This document shows positions 12,241 to 25,338 of a stretch of DNA of 64,000 nucleotides, piece after piece. Position numbers and translations under genes: made by a program. The DNA is from Holothuria scabra (Eukaryota > Echinodermata > Holothuroidea > Aspidochirotida > Holothuriidae): assembly GCA_037179385.1 (NCBI GenBank), contig CM074193.1, positions 5,291,547 through 5,355,546 of the forward strand. The letters are read 5' to 3'. The number at the start of each line of letters is the position of its first letter. The stretch's first letter is position 1. The notes beneath the pieces were generated by a model that saw only the letters and a list, made by a program, of their open reading frames with translations, was not told where the DNA came from and ran no database searches.

Positions 12241-12694
12241 CTGCAAATCACTGCCTAATTTAGCTAAGAATTCTGAATCCTTTGAGTTTCTACAGATAAA
12301 CTTTAAATTCAATGTTAGCAACGTGACATCATTATCTAACCCTATGATTGAAAGGTTACAACAAAATGGTACAACTTGATTGATACAGGTGTCTTTAAAT
12401 TACGCAGTTTTCCTTTGCATGCCCAAGTACTAAAAGATCATCAAAAGAGAAATTTCCAGAACAAGTTTGTTAATCCAGAAAACTGAACATTTCATGGATG
12501 AGTGTGTATTCCTGGGAAATATAAATCATACATTTACACACATAATTTTGCAATTGATTTTGACTAGAGAATGGAGTTAGATTTGTATCAAATTTCACAA
12601 AAGTTGGATTAAAGTTTGATCTGAATTTGATGTGGTGCGATGACTGCTGAACTCTGGATGTTTCTTATAGGTTGAGGCAATAAATATTCAAAAC

Positions 12695-12943
12695 ATCACC
12701 ACGGCATTAATCTGATTTCAGTCTGCCATAACTGGGGTCCATTACCTTTAAATCTTTCAATTTCCTTGTTTACGTCTATTATGGATGGTTGTACACTAAT
12801 TTGCATTTTAAATTCTCCAAGTTCACTAAATATGAGGCTTTGGAATTCATGTAAACAATAAATAAAGACGATTTTAGGCTGATGGACCCCACTAATGGCT
12901 GCCTACAGTCACTAAAACAAGCAGTAATTGGATTCGTCTATAG
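12695..12943 (+). mobile_element. MITE family with TATAGACGAATCC ends, copy B
   Basis: Shares GCCATAACTGGGGTCCAT, ATGGATGGTTGTACACTA, GGCTGATGGACCCCACTAAT and the end GGATTCGTCTATA with copy D (57696-57956), in the same orientation, and with copies A and C inverted. The left end is less well preserved. Confidence 0.6.
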
Positions 12944-15261
12944 TGTAACAATCAAAAATGTGTACCAAGTGTGCAAAGAGAATGCTGTTCTCTACATATA
13001 TTGTATTTTACAAACAGCATTAAAGATCTACAGTACCCTTCAACTTTCAACACAATTTTCACCAAGTATCTAAAACACACGCATCACATCTACACAGCAG
13101 GTGTACAGTTTCAGCAGTTCAAGATAAACAGCTGTTCTCTACACTTTAAACCATGAAACAGAAAAAAACAAAAACAAAAAAAGAACATACTGTACCATCC
13201 TGACTAAAATTGCATGTGAAGTTTGTCATAGTCAAAACCCACGGGCCTCCATAACCCCAGGGGTCCTGCATACTTAAAATTAAAGAAAAAAGTTGCACTT
13301 TCTCATGAATACAACATTAGATGATTTTGTCAATTTTTCTCCTGGGATATACAGACAGAATTATTGTTCTACAGTATATAAGGTACCACGGTAACCATTT
13401 TAACAACATAGCCGCAATTTCCCATTCTGACAAACATGTAGCAAGCATTTTTCTTTCATGATATTGCAGTTATCTCATAATCTGTCTTTTTATTTTCTCT
13501 GAATTTTGTTTCACTTCTTTGCTCTGCAAAATAGTTTTGTATGGCATCCCATAGATGCATTCCAAAATCATTTTCTGAATAGCAGCTGCACAGCACTTTC
13601 AGAACATAATACTTAAAAGAGAAAGATGCAAAGAACAGAGCCTGTGATATCACAATTTGATTTGATACAAGAAGGAAATGGTTATGTCCTAGTGAATGAT
13701 TAAAATATCAATATTATCACAACTATTCGTGAAATATGACATGAACACCCTGGTTCTTCATTCCAAGGATTTGAGTGTATTTACCCTTCCTCTTTATGAT
13801 GAAATCTCTGTCTGAAACTTAAACTCTTTCTTTCCTTTACTACAATAATTTTGAAGTGCAATGACTTACATAACAATAGTGACCTTTAAAGTAATAAAAG
13901 TTAAAACACCATGTACTAAAAATGTAACATATAAGTGGGAGTACTGTATCCTAATGCATAAGCCAAATCAGAGTTGTAACTGTGCATGTCAGGTCATAGG
14001 GGTATATAGCAAAGTAAACATTCTGTTTGCGGCAATGCTTTGGCATTGGGCACTGTCATGGTGAAGAAGCAAACTGGCTTGACTTCAGCATAAATATTGT
14101 CAGGATGATAAAAACTCAGTTGGATTAAAAACAGAAGTCACCCTTCATTTCATTACAGAAAATCTTAATTTAAACTTTCGTTACAATGGCCATGTAAATA
14201 TGAAACTCAGCCTGTGTTAGAACCAAATAGCAAGGCCTACTAGCTAACTGTATGCAGGGGAAGTCAGTTATGAAAATTGACTATGCAATAGGCTACAAGC
14301 CTACAATCCTTCCATTCCCCTCCCTCAGGTATCTTACAAATGTGACATCTAAAGACCACCTTAATAGACCAATTATTTGTTATTTTTTACAAGAAATGGA
14401 CTGTTTAAATTGCAAGTTAACAAATCATTATGATTCATAATGATACCAAGACACAAGTGGCGAGATCATCATACAAACTCCATGGGGTTTAGCTAAATCT
14501 TACCATTTCCCTCTTATTTCTTTTTATGGCACCTCAATAATATTTCACACTTCAACATTACATAATTTTAAGGTAACTCAAGCAATTATTCCTAGTAAAT
14601 TTCACAACTGAGGAGAAAATATACTTTCTTGTGATCCTCATGGGCATATCAGGCAACAGAACAGTCTATGTATTCTACTTAAAGTTGGTATAACTGAATT
14701 TTCTTTCCAGTTTGAAATTCCCTAAAGTCTCTTTCATAGTAGATTCAGCCAGTGATTCATTTTTTGTAAGGTTTTAATTGTTCTCCCTTATGGATCCATC
14801 CTTCATCATCATTGAACAATTCATTCTCTGTCCTGCATTATTCAATTTTCTGTATACTAACTAAGTATCAGCAGTTGTACATTATGAAATTGAACTGTTT
14901 GTAATGGATCTCTAACCACTAGGGTTAACGCTGAGCTCCGAATTAAGTGGGTCCCAGCCAAGATTTTTGGACACCTTAAAAGTATGAAACATTAAATTTA
15001 AGGGGTCCACCAGGAATTTTAAAGGGTCCAATTCTCCCACCATCTATACTTTTCCTTAAGTTCAACCCTATTTTCCCCTGTAGGTTCTTGAGTTAAATAC
15101 TACAATGTTTAGGTGCTGAAAGTTTAGTCCATAGTGCAAAGTAGGAGTGAATACAATAATCTCAGAGAAAAAATATGTGACATCAATGCTTCTGTTTGCT
15201 TTCCTGGTAATACTGTAGAGTGAAGGGTGCTGATTCCATAAATTTCATCATTTTTTTTAGT
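12944..15261. other. Non-coding stretch, no gene seen
   Basis: No exon was recognised. Part of it (about 14565-14725, with TAGTAAATTTCACAACTGAGGA) resembles the right half of the MITE family at 45588-45838 and 49866-50400. The remainder is AT-rich and unassigned. Confidence 0.45.
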
Positions 15262-16356
15262 ATCGACCGATTATACTGTAATAGGTAATACCTGATTACC
15301 GATTATTTAATTTAACAATCTGCCCGATGACGATTACCTATCACCGATTATTAAAAAGACGGACATCACATGTTTGTCACTTTAGTCTGAGCCCGCCCTT
15401 GCTCCGTGCATATCGTATTACCATAACCAGTTCAGGATGGAAAATACTGGGAATAGTTCCGTACGTTTCATGAATGGGATATCATTTTTGTAGGCAAAAT
15501 AGTTTCACTTCAAAATTGGAGATACAAATCAACCCTTAATACGATACATTTGTTTGCAGTCCATGTCACATGCCCTTTTGATAATTTAGTTCAAAGGCCA
15601 ACATCATGCTCTGTCTAGTTTTCATCCCCCAATCATGTCGAAACATTGCATTCTTTACCTGTACTGGGTTGTAGTTGTGTTAATGTACTGTACAGTAGCT
15701 ACTATCCTGCTTTAACGAACCACATGTAAAGCAATCATGATAATCTTAGCAGTTCTGGGCACCCGTATAACATATCTTATGGTTTCTTTCCGATATAAAT
15801 ATTCCCAGATATTTATAGCAGTTCTTGTCCAAAACTTACGTCTTGTTTAAAAAGAACCTATAACTAAAATGCACGTGAGTCCAATCCCTGAACAATCCAC
15901 GCACGCAGAGAGTTGTGGTGCCGTTTCTAGGTGAATTTAGCACGGGGCTTGTCCGGCTTTGCTAACCGGCATTACAAGCGCGATCATCGTACATAACACA
16001 AACTCAACGGGAAAACTTGTCTCGAGACCGAGTATTTTCACACACCAAATCACATAGGCGAAGGCGCAAGTTGTGATTGGCTGCCTAGAATCAACGCAAT
16101 TGAACCAATCACAATGCCAGGGCTAATTTAAATTTTGCAATTGATCTTATGCATATGATGTCACTCAGCAAAACATGATACCTTGTTTGGAGGTAAAAAC
16201 GTAAATCTACTGCATGCGTGGGCTAAGATGTTTGCTGCAAGAAACCACGTGCATTACTGTTTTCGGTTGCAATGACGTCATATGACAATGTTGCTTAAGT
16301 CCTGTATACGGAAGAAATGCTGGGAATGACTTCATTTATGCAAGATAATAATGACC
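15262..16356 (+). mobile_element. Diverged copy of the hAT-like element
   Basis: From about 15650 to 16350 it aligns by eye with 11025-11735, for example CTGGGTTGTAGTTG, TTATGGTTTCTTTCCGATAT, GCCGTTTCTAGGTGAATTTAG and GAGTATTTTCACACAC. The left end instead has ATTACCGATTAT-type words. No target duplication could be defined, so the limits are approximate. Confidence 0.6.
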
Positions 16357-19139
16357 GAACTTAACAAGATTCTAGGTGATTAGTGTACAAAACATGCACA
16401 GATATGTATGCAAAGCTTGGGGATTTGAAAAATCTGCAAAACACTGCAGCTAGATAGTCTGTACTATGTGTTTTGTGCAGAACAGTTTGTACAGCAACTT
16501 ACGCGGTTCCTTCTGCAAGACAGCAAGGAATACACCTTGAGTGCTCTTCTAAATCGAATTCCATTTAATACTACCGAGTTGTGGAGGAAAATATCAAATG
16601 ATCATTCCCATTGCAGAGGTAGGGATTGTTCTTCCCTTTAGTAAAAGATTGAATGGAAGCCAGAACTTTCGAAAAGGAAGCCTCGTGCATCAGCCCATAG
16701 AATTTTTCATAACAGGGAATATCCATGCTGGCTGAGGCGGAATTTCTTTGCATCCAAGCTTACTTCTTGGGACAAGCAGGAAGAAGCCTAATTTATAAAC
16801 TGCGTGTCCAGAGACAGAACCTTGCATCTATGACACGCAGACGCACTAAAATGCGAACCCTGCTAACCACCTCTTTATAACAGTTGATAGTAAGTGTTAG
16901 TTTCTAAACTTGTGTTCTAAAGAAAGAAAGAGTTCTCCCTTAAGCCTGGCTGAAACTTATTGAGGGCTGAGAGACTGAGATGTGCTATTTCCTGAAATCT
17001 GAACATCTGAAGGACAAGTTCTCTGTACGATGCAAACGAACTGATAGCGATGCTCCGCTTAATGTGTCATTCTGCTTGCTCCACAACTTCAATACTTTAC
17101 ACACTCTCTCCCTCACCCCACCTTAATAATACCTACAAGTATAGGATATTTAGTGATGTGAAAAATGTTTATAGCATAAATCTGCCTATAGACAGGTAAC
17201 ATGCCGAAACTACAGAGGGGGGAAGCTAGCTAACCCCCAAAAAAATCTTTAAATGATAGAGCTCTTAAAGTTTCCACAGTCAAACTAGGCTAGTTGCTGG
17301 CACTGTATAAATGTGAATGGTACTCCATAAATCTAGGGAACCCTTGTTATTGGTATTAAGTTGCCTTTGCCCCTTGATGAGACTAATTGCACATAAGTCT
17401 CATCATGAGGCTAGCAAAATGTTATGATCAGACACCAACATTGCTTTAAGTCATGGAAGTTCACAACAAACAAGCCTTAGCCAGTGAGTGACAGGGCAAG
17501 TGGATGTGGGGGCAATTCACCAGTCTATTTTGTGTAGAAATAGGTTAGCCAGGTTGTGAATTGTGTTAGAGGGCTGGTGTTTCACTTTCATGATGCAGAA
17601 GGCCTAGCCTACCAGTGTGCATCACATGCACTCAAACAAAAAATTCTTTGGTGTGAGCACTGACTCTTTCTTGGCATAGCGGGGGGCAAGCTGTTCTCCC
17701 CGTGTGTGGGATAATTCCCATCATTTGATAAACATATACAGTATACTATGCTATACAGCATACTGCGCTAATAATGAGTTGATCACTTAACAAACTTTGT
17801 AACTATAAAAATATGAAAACATGTATAAAAGTCAATGAAACTTGACAGTAATATTTTGTTATATTTCTTCCTCTTAGGGCTATATTTTGATGTTGTTTGC
17901 ATTGAGTAATATGTAGATAATGAACTTGAAATGTAGGTGGCAATACAAGTAAAAATACTATTACTTATGAAGTAATCTTGAGTCAATCACTCCATAAAAC
18001 AAACAAGTTAAATCGCATCAATTTCCACATTTAAGGCTAGTTTTTCTAAAAATGATACAGAATAATCTCTTTCCTAGCAGAATTCTTCTACAGAACTTCA
18101 TAAATGACATTCTTGTCAATGCTTTTAGTAATTTTTGCATATCACTGGTTCATACTTTTGTCAAAACTTGAAAATCTGGCCGTGACTGACATTTCTGCTT
18201 TTGCAAAAATATGATGGCAAATAAATGGTTATGATGTTTTTTGAAGAATATGCATCAAAGGTTACTCTAACATTGCAATCACAATCACATTGCACTCGCA
18301 CGCTGTCTTGTCCTTTAGAAGGCAGTGATGGACTCATGATAACTTTCTTTATGATGGTTGAGCCAGTCACTCAATGCAGATTTCACCAAAAATATACTTA
18401 CTTAAAACAAATATAAATTAAAATCACATTCTATTCCATGTCCATATTAACTTTCCTTCTCATGATACTCCAAATGAAGGTGTATTTTGTGTACAAACAT
18501 TTAAGAAATGATGAATTTCCTAACACAAGTTTCAGATACCTTTGGTTCAAGAAGTGTACTTTGAGTTAGTCACCAAAACATTACATTTATCCATAAGAAT
18601 GATAGTGATATAAATTCAATGAAATGATGTCAAAATTACGAAAAATCATCAAAATGTGGAATACTATTATTATCAGTGATCAGAGAAATATTTTAAACAA
18701 TTTTTAAGACTATTTTGATCAATGTCTGAAATTTCACTTAGGTTGATAGGATAAAGGCTGTGCTATAAGGAAATTTGCTCTAAAAATGGGGCTCAATTCC
18801 TATTTTTGACAAATTTTAAGCTGTTGTCATTTTGTTCTAGTTAGAGTTTCTTTTATAAAATTTGTTCATTACAAGGCCAAAGAACCCAAATGGTCCTTTT
18901 CGTAATCAGTGACTGACTCAAGATACAGTCACTAGTACCATTATACTTGTAACATAACATAACAAGCTGAAGGGCAAAGGAGGGCCAAGGCCCCATAAGA
19001 TGCCCTGAGTGGAGCCCTAATCAAAAGTCAAACCACCAAAGCTTTACAACAGCCCCAAACTTTCAAATTCTACCACAGTCAGAACTGACCAGGAGTTAAC
19101 TACCCAATCTGGCAGACAATTCCACTCATTGACAACTCT
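16357..19139. other. Non-coding stretch, no gene seen
   Basis: No protein family, RNA gene or clear repeat was recognised in this AT-rich interval. Open frames are short and show no exon-like conservation. Confidence 0.5.
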
Positions 19140-19440
19140 ATGGGAGAAACTAAACTTCTTCGTGTATTGTCAATGAATGGTGTATGCATTACCCACAGGC
19201 ATATATAAGTATGTACAATTGCATTCAGACTGCTACCAACATGTGTGTGTACCATATACTTGTACATGCATTGCCAATGTAGGATGATCAAGTATGCTTC
19301 AAGTAAATGTACACTGTATTGTATGTGCGCAAGCCTGCAGATTGCTAGACCACGAGCATTGTATGTGCACAGAAAATCCTGGCATAGGATCACAAAAACC
19401 CTGGCGTACCTTCGGCATGGGCTCTAAATGGAATGCACCC
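19140..19440 (+). repeat. Dispersed repeat related to the core of the foldback element at 58.8-59.9 kb
   Basis: ACATGCATTGCCAATGTA, the downstream CAGATTGCT and CAGAAAATCCTGGC...AGGATCAC correspond to the reverse complement of about 59120-59290. It is probably a relic of the same element without its palindromic arms. Confidence 0.5.
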
Positions 19441-19494
19441 TTGGTAGCTTAGGCACTGGCATACAACTTACAGGTATGCCCCCTATAACGAGAG

Positions 19495-19705
19495 GCTATT
19501 TAGGCCTAGCCTACACAGAAAACGGGGCCTAGGCTAGCCTAGCACTGTAGGCTAACACTAGTATTATAACAGTTGGTAGCCTAACTGAATTGGTGATTCT
19601 GTTGGACCCATCATACTATCAGCCTACCTGTTACTGTTAGGCTAGTGTTACTGATTTAGTGTTGCTCATTTGCTACTTTATACTGTGCAACACCTTAGGC
19701 CTAGG
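19495..19705. repeat. Tract rich in TAGGCCTAGGCTAGCC words
   Basis: Repeated, self-complementary TAGGCCTA/GGCTAGCC words give a simple but not strictly periodic tract. Similar tracts occur at 20985-21030 and 33520-33900. No gene was seen. Confidence 0.5.
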
Positions 19706-20920
19706 CTAGTGAGGATCTTGTCCCAGATCTTGCCGGTTCGTATACATTGGATTATTCCATTATATATAAGGTGTCCATTGTGTGCGCATTAAGTGTGCAC
19801 ACAATAGCAGTCTGCATTACGGTGGTGCGGTAACGTTGTACCATCAAAGTCAATATGCTATCAATAAGAAGATTAAACGGCATATTTCATGTAATAAACA
19901 CTGGTATATTTCTGTTTCCAACAGGTGATATGCAAGAAACCTTCAAGGAGTTCATCAGATCATCGAGCAAGTGTAAAGGATGATAATTGTGTCAGACATA
20001 CATAGTCTTTTACAGACAGCCGTTTTATTTCTCAACCATGTAGGTGATGGGCTGTTGCTGGTGGTTTTGTGTTACTGGTCATGCTTGGGTGTTGGTGTGC
20101 TATTGTCTATGTTATGAACACGGCACAAGCTATAAATTGAGATAAGTTAGAATTCCCGACATTGGTTATGTTCTATTTAATTTGTAAAGATTTTTAATAA
20201 CCAACCAATGGTCTAGGTTGTGAACACCGCACATATTATAAATTGCGATGAAGTTAAAATTCCCGACATTGGTTATATTCTATTCAATTTTTAAAGATTT
20301 TAATAACCAAGCAATGGTCTATGTTATGAACACCGCACAAGCTATAAATTGAGATAAGTTAGAATTCATTAGAATTTCATTGTTTGGTTATCAAAATCTT
20401 TAATTTGTTGGTAATCAAAATCTTTAATTGGTTTGTTATCAAGTCTCTATTATTAAGTTATTTCGGGACATTATTGGTCAACTTTTTTCAGCTTTTATAG
20501 CTTCCAGAAGGCCTGAAGGTCCGGAAAAAAAAAAATGAGTCAATAGCACTCCAGCACCCCAACAGCCCATCATCTACATGGTTGAGAAATAAAACGGCTG
20601 TCTGTAAAAGACTATGTATATCTGACACAATTATCATCCTTTACACTTGCTCGATGATCTGATGAACACCTTGAAGGTTTCTTGCATATCACCTGTTGGA
20701 AACAGAAATATACCAGTGTTTATTGCATGAAATATGTCGAAATATGCCGTTTAATCTTCTTATTGATAGCATATTGACTTTGATGGTACAACGTTACCGC
20801 ACCACAGCAATGCAGACTTCTGTTGTGTGCACACTTAATACTCACACAATGGACACCTTATATATAATGGAATAATCCAATGTATACGAACCGGCAAGAT
20901 CTGGGACAAGATCCGCTAGT
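19706..20920. mobile_element. Foldback element with about 380-bp inverted arms
   Basis: The left arm 19706-20105 and right arm 20541-20920 are reverse complements with high identity; for example GGATCTTGTCCCAGATCTTG near the left edge faces its complement at the right edge. One insertion of about 30 bp lies in the left arm near 20066-20095. The 435-bp spacer holds two full tandem 106-bp units and a partial third (starting 20106, 20212 and 20318, each TCTA(T/G)GTT(A/G)TGAACAC) and inverted partial copies (20385-20455). Transcription of either strand would give a long hairpin RNA. No transposase is present. Confidence 0.85.
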
Positions 20921-21030
20921 GATAATAGACTACAGTACAGCACAATGGTGCTTAGAGTACAACACAATGGTGCTTAGGCATACCTCAAACAATTTTAGGC
21001 TAGGCCTAGCCTAGCCTAGGCTAGGCACAG

Positions 21031-23089
21031 GAGAGCAGCATATGTGTCAAACTCGACCTTCTCAAACATTTCAATTTACCTGCTATAAAATCCTTCAGCG
21101 ATCTTCGTTCGTTTTAGAGGTCTTCTTGGTCTGCCACAGTCGGCATTTCGCCTCTTCATATTAGAGAAATTGGCCACCATATGTAAAAAATGATTGACTA
21201 TTTGTTGGTTAGAGATTTTACTTGTGAAGCCCTGCTGTCAAGCTCTTCCTACAATATCCTACACACAGTAATCTTTCGCTTTTGTGCTTATTTACGAGGG
21301 CGCTAAACCACTACTTGTTAAGTCAAGAACACTGAAGCGGGGTGGGGTCAATAACGCAAGCTTTCCCGTAAGAGGTTTTTTTTTTTTTTTTTTTTTGTAA
21401 ACTAAATTGCAGTTCGTGTTTCTCTTCATAGCAAATTATAACTTATATGGCAAGGTTGGGGTTGTAACTGGTTCATATCATTTCTGTATCCTGTGAATAA
21501 AGTTTTAAAGGTGTTAAATTACTCATAAGGTTCATCGTCTGCTACAAGTATCTCAAAGAGATCTGAGATCATGAAGACATTGTGTCCATTTCCCAATTAC
21601 AATCGGTCTCAAGAGCAGCAAGAACATTTATTTTTGTTAATTTTGGATCACACTGTTTACGTCGATCTCACTAGCAATAGTTCGTCACCCCATATACACC
21701 ATTCAGCAGTAGTAATCTGCAGAATTTCCCAAACTACAATCCTTTGATTGCCGTTAAATTAAAAAACTGTAGAGCATAATTTTCTCATATTACACGACAT
21801 GCAATACAGAATTGCAGAAACATAAAGTACACAAATAAAATACAAAACTCACAGGGGCACATCAAGTAAAAAAAAAGAAGTCAAAAGTATATGTTAAACA
21901 GCATGAAAAATTAATTTTAATAGTCCAACTCCCATATTCATAGAAAAATCTTGCGCCGAGATATAAAATGTTGAAATTTATTCACTGTGCAGTAACATAC
22001 TGAGAAATCAATTTGAAAGTGGGAGGGCGGTGCAATTTTTGGACTATGCACTTCCCCCTACCCCATTGACTGAGAGGGTACATTCTTTATGCTAAATTTT
22101 TCGCTTTTCTCTAAGAGGAAGAACAATTTCTTTTTTAAATAGCTAATGAAATGCCATAACTCATTTTCTCAAATGAAACTGGCCACGGAAAAACTGGTGA
22201 AAATATTCGTTTTTGATACTCAGCCATGATATATAGACAATATTTATATTCCAGAACGAACATGCCCTCTGCAAATACTGAACGTTGATAACATTTTCAC
22301 ACTTCAATAAATAAAGAATCCACCATTTACGCAGACTAATCAACTGACATGGTTAAAAGGTATTTGATAATAGGTGTATATGAGAACATTTGAGTACGAT
22401 ATAGGTCAACCGTGCCCGAAATTTGAAGTCTTTCTCGAAAGACTATAGCAGAGCGCCGCTTTCAGTTGGCGCACCCCAGAGCATACGGAAAATTTTGAAA
22501 AATCACGACCACTCGGACAGCGGTAAATGGCGTTTCTCGGGCTTGTAAATAGTAGCTAAGCAAACAGGGCGAGGGCTTAAAAAATCTGAAAATGATTGCA
22601 CGACGACTGAACATCGTTGTTTCTATACAACGTTATGTAAGGCCTACGAACTAACACTCTCCGATGACATTTCAAAAGTTTCCCAAATTTTGTTGTCCTT
22701 TTTGGACAAAATGTTTCACAATAAAGAGCTTGCATTGGAGGAAATTTAAAGTTTAAATGGAAGGCAATTTATAAAAATAGCAATATGACAGCCGGTGTCT
22801 CTTGATGATGTGGTGTCACATGTGGCAAATTTTGTCATTTGCAGAGCTCGGAAAAGTTTACCAAACTGATTTATGTGCGGGCCCTGCTGCATTTCAAGTT
22901 GCACTTTGCGCCGAACTTTTTGCTTTTTTAAGATTGGAAAAAAGGGGGTTCCTTAGCCGCAAATTGGGGGGGGGGCGAAAGCATGCTTCTGCCCCTTGTT
23001 TTTTACTGGGGACTTCTCCCCCATCCACCCCTCTTCCTATACTCCTATGACATTGCGCGGCAATTTGTAATATGTTATTGTTGTATTCA
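21031..23089. other. Non-coding stretch with repeat fragments
   Basis: Includes a T-run (about 21376-21398), a fragment of the long-inverted-repeat MITE family (about 21840-22010; AGTCCAACTCCCAT and GAGATATAAAATG match 45080-45130), and a block at 22440-22570 (AATGGCGTTTCTCGGGCTTGTAA) that recurs at about 31145-31260 and 31380-31490. A G-rich run lies at about 22965-22977. No gene was recognised. Confidence 0.5.
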
Positions 23090-24755
23090 GATTGCCAAGA
23101 ATTGAAGTCTCTCCCCAAGGTGTCCTAAGGCTACTGGATGATTTAAACCCTCAGAAAGCACCGGGACGGGATGGTTTAACCCCAAAAGTTTTAAAAGAGT
23201 GTGCCAAGAATGTTGCCCCCCTTGTTACAACAAATTTTCCAAAAGTCTATTGACACAGGAGATTTACCGGAAGATTGGAAGCAGGCCAATGTTTCTCCAA
23301 TTTTTAAAAAAAGGTAACCGCTCCGACCCAGCAAATTACAGACCTGTTTCGCTAACATCGATTCCATGCAAGCTTCTTGAACATATTATTTTTACTAGTA
23401 TCATGGCTCATCTGGAAAAACATAACATCCTTAACGATGAGCAGCATAGCTTCCGCAAGGGTCGCTCCTGTGAAACCCAACTTGCCCGTTTAACTATAGA
23501 TGACCTTGCCAAAATTTTAGATAAACAAGGTCAGGCAGATGTCATAATTATGGATTTCAGCAAAGCTTTTGACCTAGTCCCACACCAAAGACTGTTATTA
23601 AAGTTAGAGCAATTTGGTATTTCGGGCACTCTTCACACTTGGATTAAGATCTTTCTCACTCAAAGGACGCAAACAAGTAGTTCTTGACGGTGCTACATCT
23701 TCATCGATAGCTGTTACCTCTGGAGTCCCTCAGGGTACAGTGCTGGGCCCCTTACTTTTTATCTTATACCTTAATGACCTACCTGATGGATTGTCATCCC
23801 AAGTTCGTCTTTTAGCTGATGATTGCATCCTGTATCGCGAAATTACTTCTATGGAAGATAGTATCTCGCTACAAAATGATATAAATAGTCTCTGCAAATG
23901 GGAATCTAAATGGCAAATGAAATTTAATGTTTCTAAGTGATTTGCTATGCGTGTTACTCATAAGAAGAAACCTCTATTAACTGCGTATAAAATGAGCAAT
24001 AGTGTTCTACAAACAGTTCCCAACCATACTTATCTTGGGGTGGATATTAACAGTAAACTAAGCTGGGCCGATCACATTAACGGAATAACTTCCAAAGCAA
24101 ACAGAGTCCTTGGCTTGTTACGTCGTAACCTGTACAGTTGTTCCCCAAAAGTTAAGGAAGCCGCTTATAAATCCCTTGTTAGACCAAGGTTGGAGTACTG
24201 CTCAAGTATTTGGGATTCTTACCATCAGGAGCATATAAACAAGCCTGAAGCAGTGCAACGCTTCTTTTACGCACTTGGTCTGTAAAGACCAAGGGCGTAG
24301 AAGAAGTGTTTCATCAATGCCTGCTGACTTAAACTGGCCTACTTTGGAGGAACGCAGGATCAGTGCTAGGTTGAGCTTACTGTACAAGTCTCTCCATCAC
24401 TTAGTTGCCATTGATCTAAATGGATATATTTTTAAGCCTGGCAATAATGGAATCTCCACTCGCAAGTCTTAATCGATCTCCTTTCATTACCCTGCTGTAA
24501 AAAAGGACTGTTATAAGTTCTCTTTTATTCCTAGGACAGTGGCAGAGTGGAATTGCTTACCCTCAGCCGTAAGGAACTCTCCATCTATTGAAACTTTCAG
24601 AAATCAAATACGTAAACTGAACTTGACATCTTTGAGGAGATCTGAATCTATTAATTTGATCTAATTAACTTTTCCGCTAGCCGTTACACACCTACAACCG
24701 TATATCCCGTTTGTGGAGAACTGCTTGTAGTATCCAACCAGAACCAGAACCAGAT
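23090..24755 (+). pseudogene. Non-LTR retrotransposon (CR1/L2-like), 5'-truncated and broken reverse transcriptase
   Basis: Translated pieces show reverse transcriptase blocks in order: NPQKAPGRDGL, NYRPVSLTSIPCKLLE, HSFRKGRSCETQL, DFSKAFDLVPHQ, GVPQGTVLGPLLF, LADDCILY (the catalytic box, usually FADD), then HTYLGVDINSKLSW and RPRLEYCSSIWD of the C-terminal part. The reading frame shifts at about 23225, 23310, 23670 and 24265, and a stop codon lies at about 23938-23940, so the copy is dead. No endonuclease domain is present; the copy starts about 23090. The end is a short (CCAGAA)n tail at about 24738-24755, typical of LINE 3' ends. It abuts a long-inverted-repeat MITE. Confidence 0.88.
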
Positions 24756-25338
24756 GGCACTCTTTGTATTTCTTTGTTTTGCCGTTGTTACTGCACCTTG
24801 CATCAAGGTGTGATAGAACTCTTACTCCTATGGGATGATGTAATTTACTAAACCCTCTCTGTGCAACATGCTATTTAACCAAACAGGAAGGTACTTGCCA
24901 CTATGTAAATGTTCCAAGGTTCGCTTTTCTCGGGATTTAATGTTTCTGAAGCTTGGGAACGTCCGTACTTCTGGGAACATCTATCCAGGGGAATAAAAAG
25001 CATGTAACCATTGCCATGATCATCGAGGTATAAGAAAGCGGGAAACATCGAACCTTGGGAACATTGAACTCCGGAAACATATCCAGTAGACCCCAACAGG
25101 GAGTGTTGAAGGTCATGAGAACATTTTTAATTATAGAGAGAAACAAAACAAGAAATGTGAGTTGTACAACAAGAAAGTCACAAATTATTGCGCAATGGAC
25201 TAATTTTGTTTCAAGTGAATACATTTCAACATTTTATATCTCGGCTGAAAAAAGCCCCATAGGTTGGAATGGTCTGCTAGAATTTATTCGTCATGCAGTT
25301 TAATATAGATTTTTGATTTTTATTACTTGAGGTGCACT
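24756..25338 (+). mobile_element. Long-terminal-inverted-repeat MITE, left arm missing, with a nested insertion
   Basis: From CTTTGTATTTCTTTG to TACTTGAGGTGCACT it follows the complete copy at 45012-45572, but the left arm is absent where the LINE tail joins. It is interrupted by another repeat at 24891-25095. Confidence 0.65.
24891..25095 (+). mobile_element. Nested GGGAAC-type repeat insertion
   Basis: It splits a sequence that is continuous in the 45-kb copy (AAACAGGAAGTGTTCAAGG). The flanks ACAGGAAG (24883-24890) and ACAGGGAG (25096-25103) look like an 8-bp target duplication with one change. Inner words CCAAGGTTCGC and CTTGGGAACATTGAACTC match the repeats at 3836-4120 and 44820-45000. 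Confidence 0.65.
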
